DNA from: Fulvia fulva
Lineage: Eukaryota > Ascomycota > Dothideomycetes > Mycosphaerellales > Mycosphaerellaceae
Direction of reading: 5' to 3'
Assembly: GCF_020509005.1 (NCBI RefSeq)
Contig: NC_063013.1
Coordinates: 5,518,001-5,582,000, forward strand
DNA: 64,000 nucleotides
Positions within the stretch are counted from its first letter, which is position 1, and each line of letters starts with the position of its first letter. The position numbers and the translations under genes are program-made. The notes beneath the pieces are model-generated. The model was not told the DNA's origin and did no database searches. It was given only the letters and a program-made list of their open reading frames with translations. Below, in pieces: positions 63,980 to 64,000 of this stretch.

Positions 63980-64000
63980 GGCGACAAGTGTAGTCTTGGC

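Noticed and set aside
1..64000. CRISPR arrays, operons, rRNA genes and secondary-metabolite backbone genes
   Set aside because: Looked for and not seen; the window is eukaryotic nuclear DNA without PKS, NRPS or terpene synthase signatures.

Overview
This is a 64 kb piece of a filamentous ascomycete genome. Introns are short (about 47-74 nt, one of 123 nt) with GTRNGT donors and CTRAC-like branch sites. Intergenic spaces are compact, and the gene families are fungal (YHM2, CLD1, SPO7, PET100, HET domain, DHA1 transporters, Mn-type lipoxygenase, GH12). The mix of secreted lipoxygenase, secreted GH12 and many broken accessory genes resembles a Dothideomycete of the Capnodiales/Mycosphaerellales type. 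That placement is inference; no rRNA or other taxonomic marker is present.

Layout. 1-3.1 kb: the 3' part of citrate synthase, then the citrate/oxoglutarate carrier YHM2, on the same strand. 3.7-8.3 kb: an accessory block with a decayed short-chain dehydrogenase and a tandem pair of unknown paralogues. One paralogue keeps an HExxH motif but is frameshifted; the other has an open frame but has lost the motif. 8.8-14.6 kb: a CLD1/ABHD5-type hydrolase, weak remnants of cysteine-rich secreted-protein-like genes, and SPO7. 15.1-18.2 kb: a 125-bp MITE-like element in front of a secreted lipoxygenase, tail-to-tail with a secreted GH12 glucanase. 18.8-22.2 kb: a UPF0303 protein, two poorly known small genes and PET100. 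22.9-25.4 kb: an acid sphingomyelinase-like gene carrying a frameshift and a lost metal ligand, and a degenerate tRNA-Gly-like Pol III unit. 25.9-30 kb: an orphan protein and a PHD-finger protein. 31.7-33.5 kb: a DHA1 transporter interrupted by one TAA. 34-37 kb: a housekeeping block of prefoldin-4, RPS25 and ARL3. 37.5-42.2 kb: a hybrid histidine kinase interrupted by one TAG. 43-51.2 kb: a 7.8 kb interval bounded by two identical 351-bp direct repeats, holding a broken HET gene, HMG-CoA lyase, a membrane protein and sideroflexin FSF1. 51.3-64 kb: an intact MFS transporter, the giant HEAT-repeat protein LAA1, TACO1, a two-BRCT protein and a six-exon amino-acid permease.

The housekeeping genes look intact, while accessory genes are broken unusually often. 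Six loci (SDR, HExxH paralogue, sphingomyelinase, DHA1 transporter, histidine kinase, HET) carry stops or frameshifts. All three clean nonsense codons can be explained by CpA-to-TpA changes, the type produced by repeat-induced point mutation. The most unusual structure is the perfect 351-bp repeat. It carries promoter-like motifs (inverted CCAAT, a 12-bp CACGTG palindrome, TATA-like sequence). One copy sits at the start of the HET gene and the other sits 93 bp before an MFS transporter.
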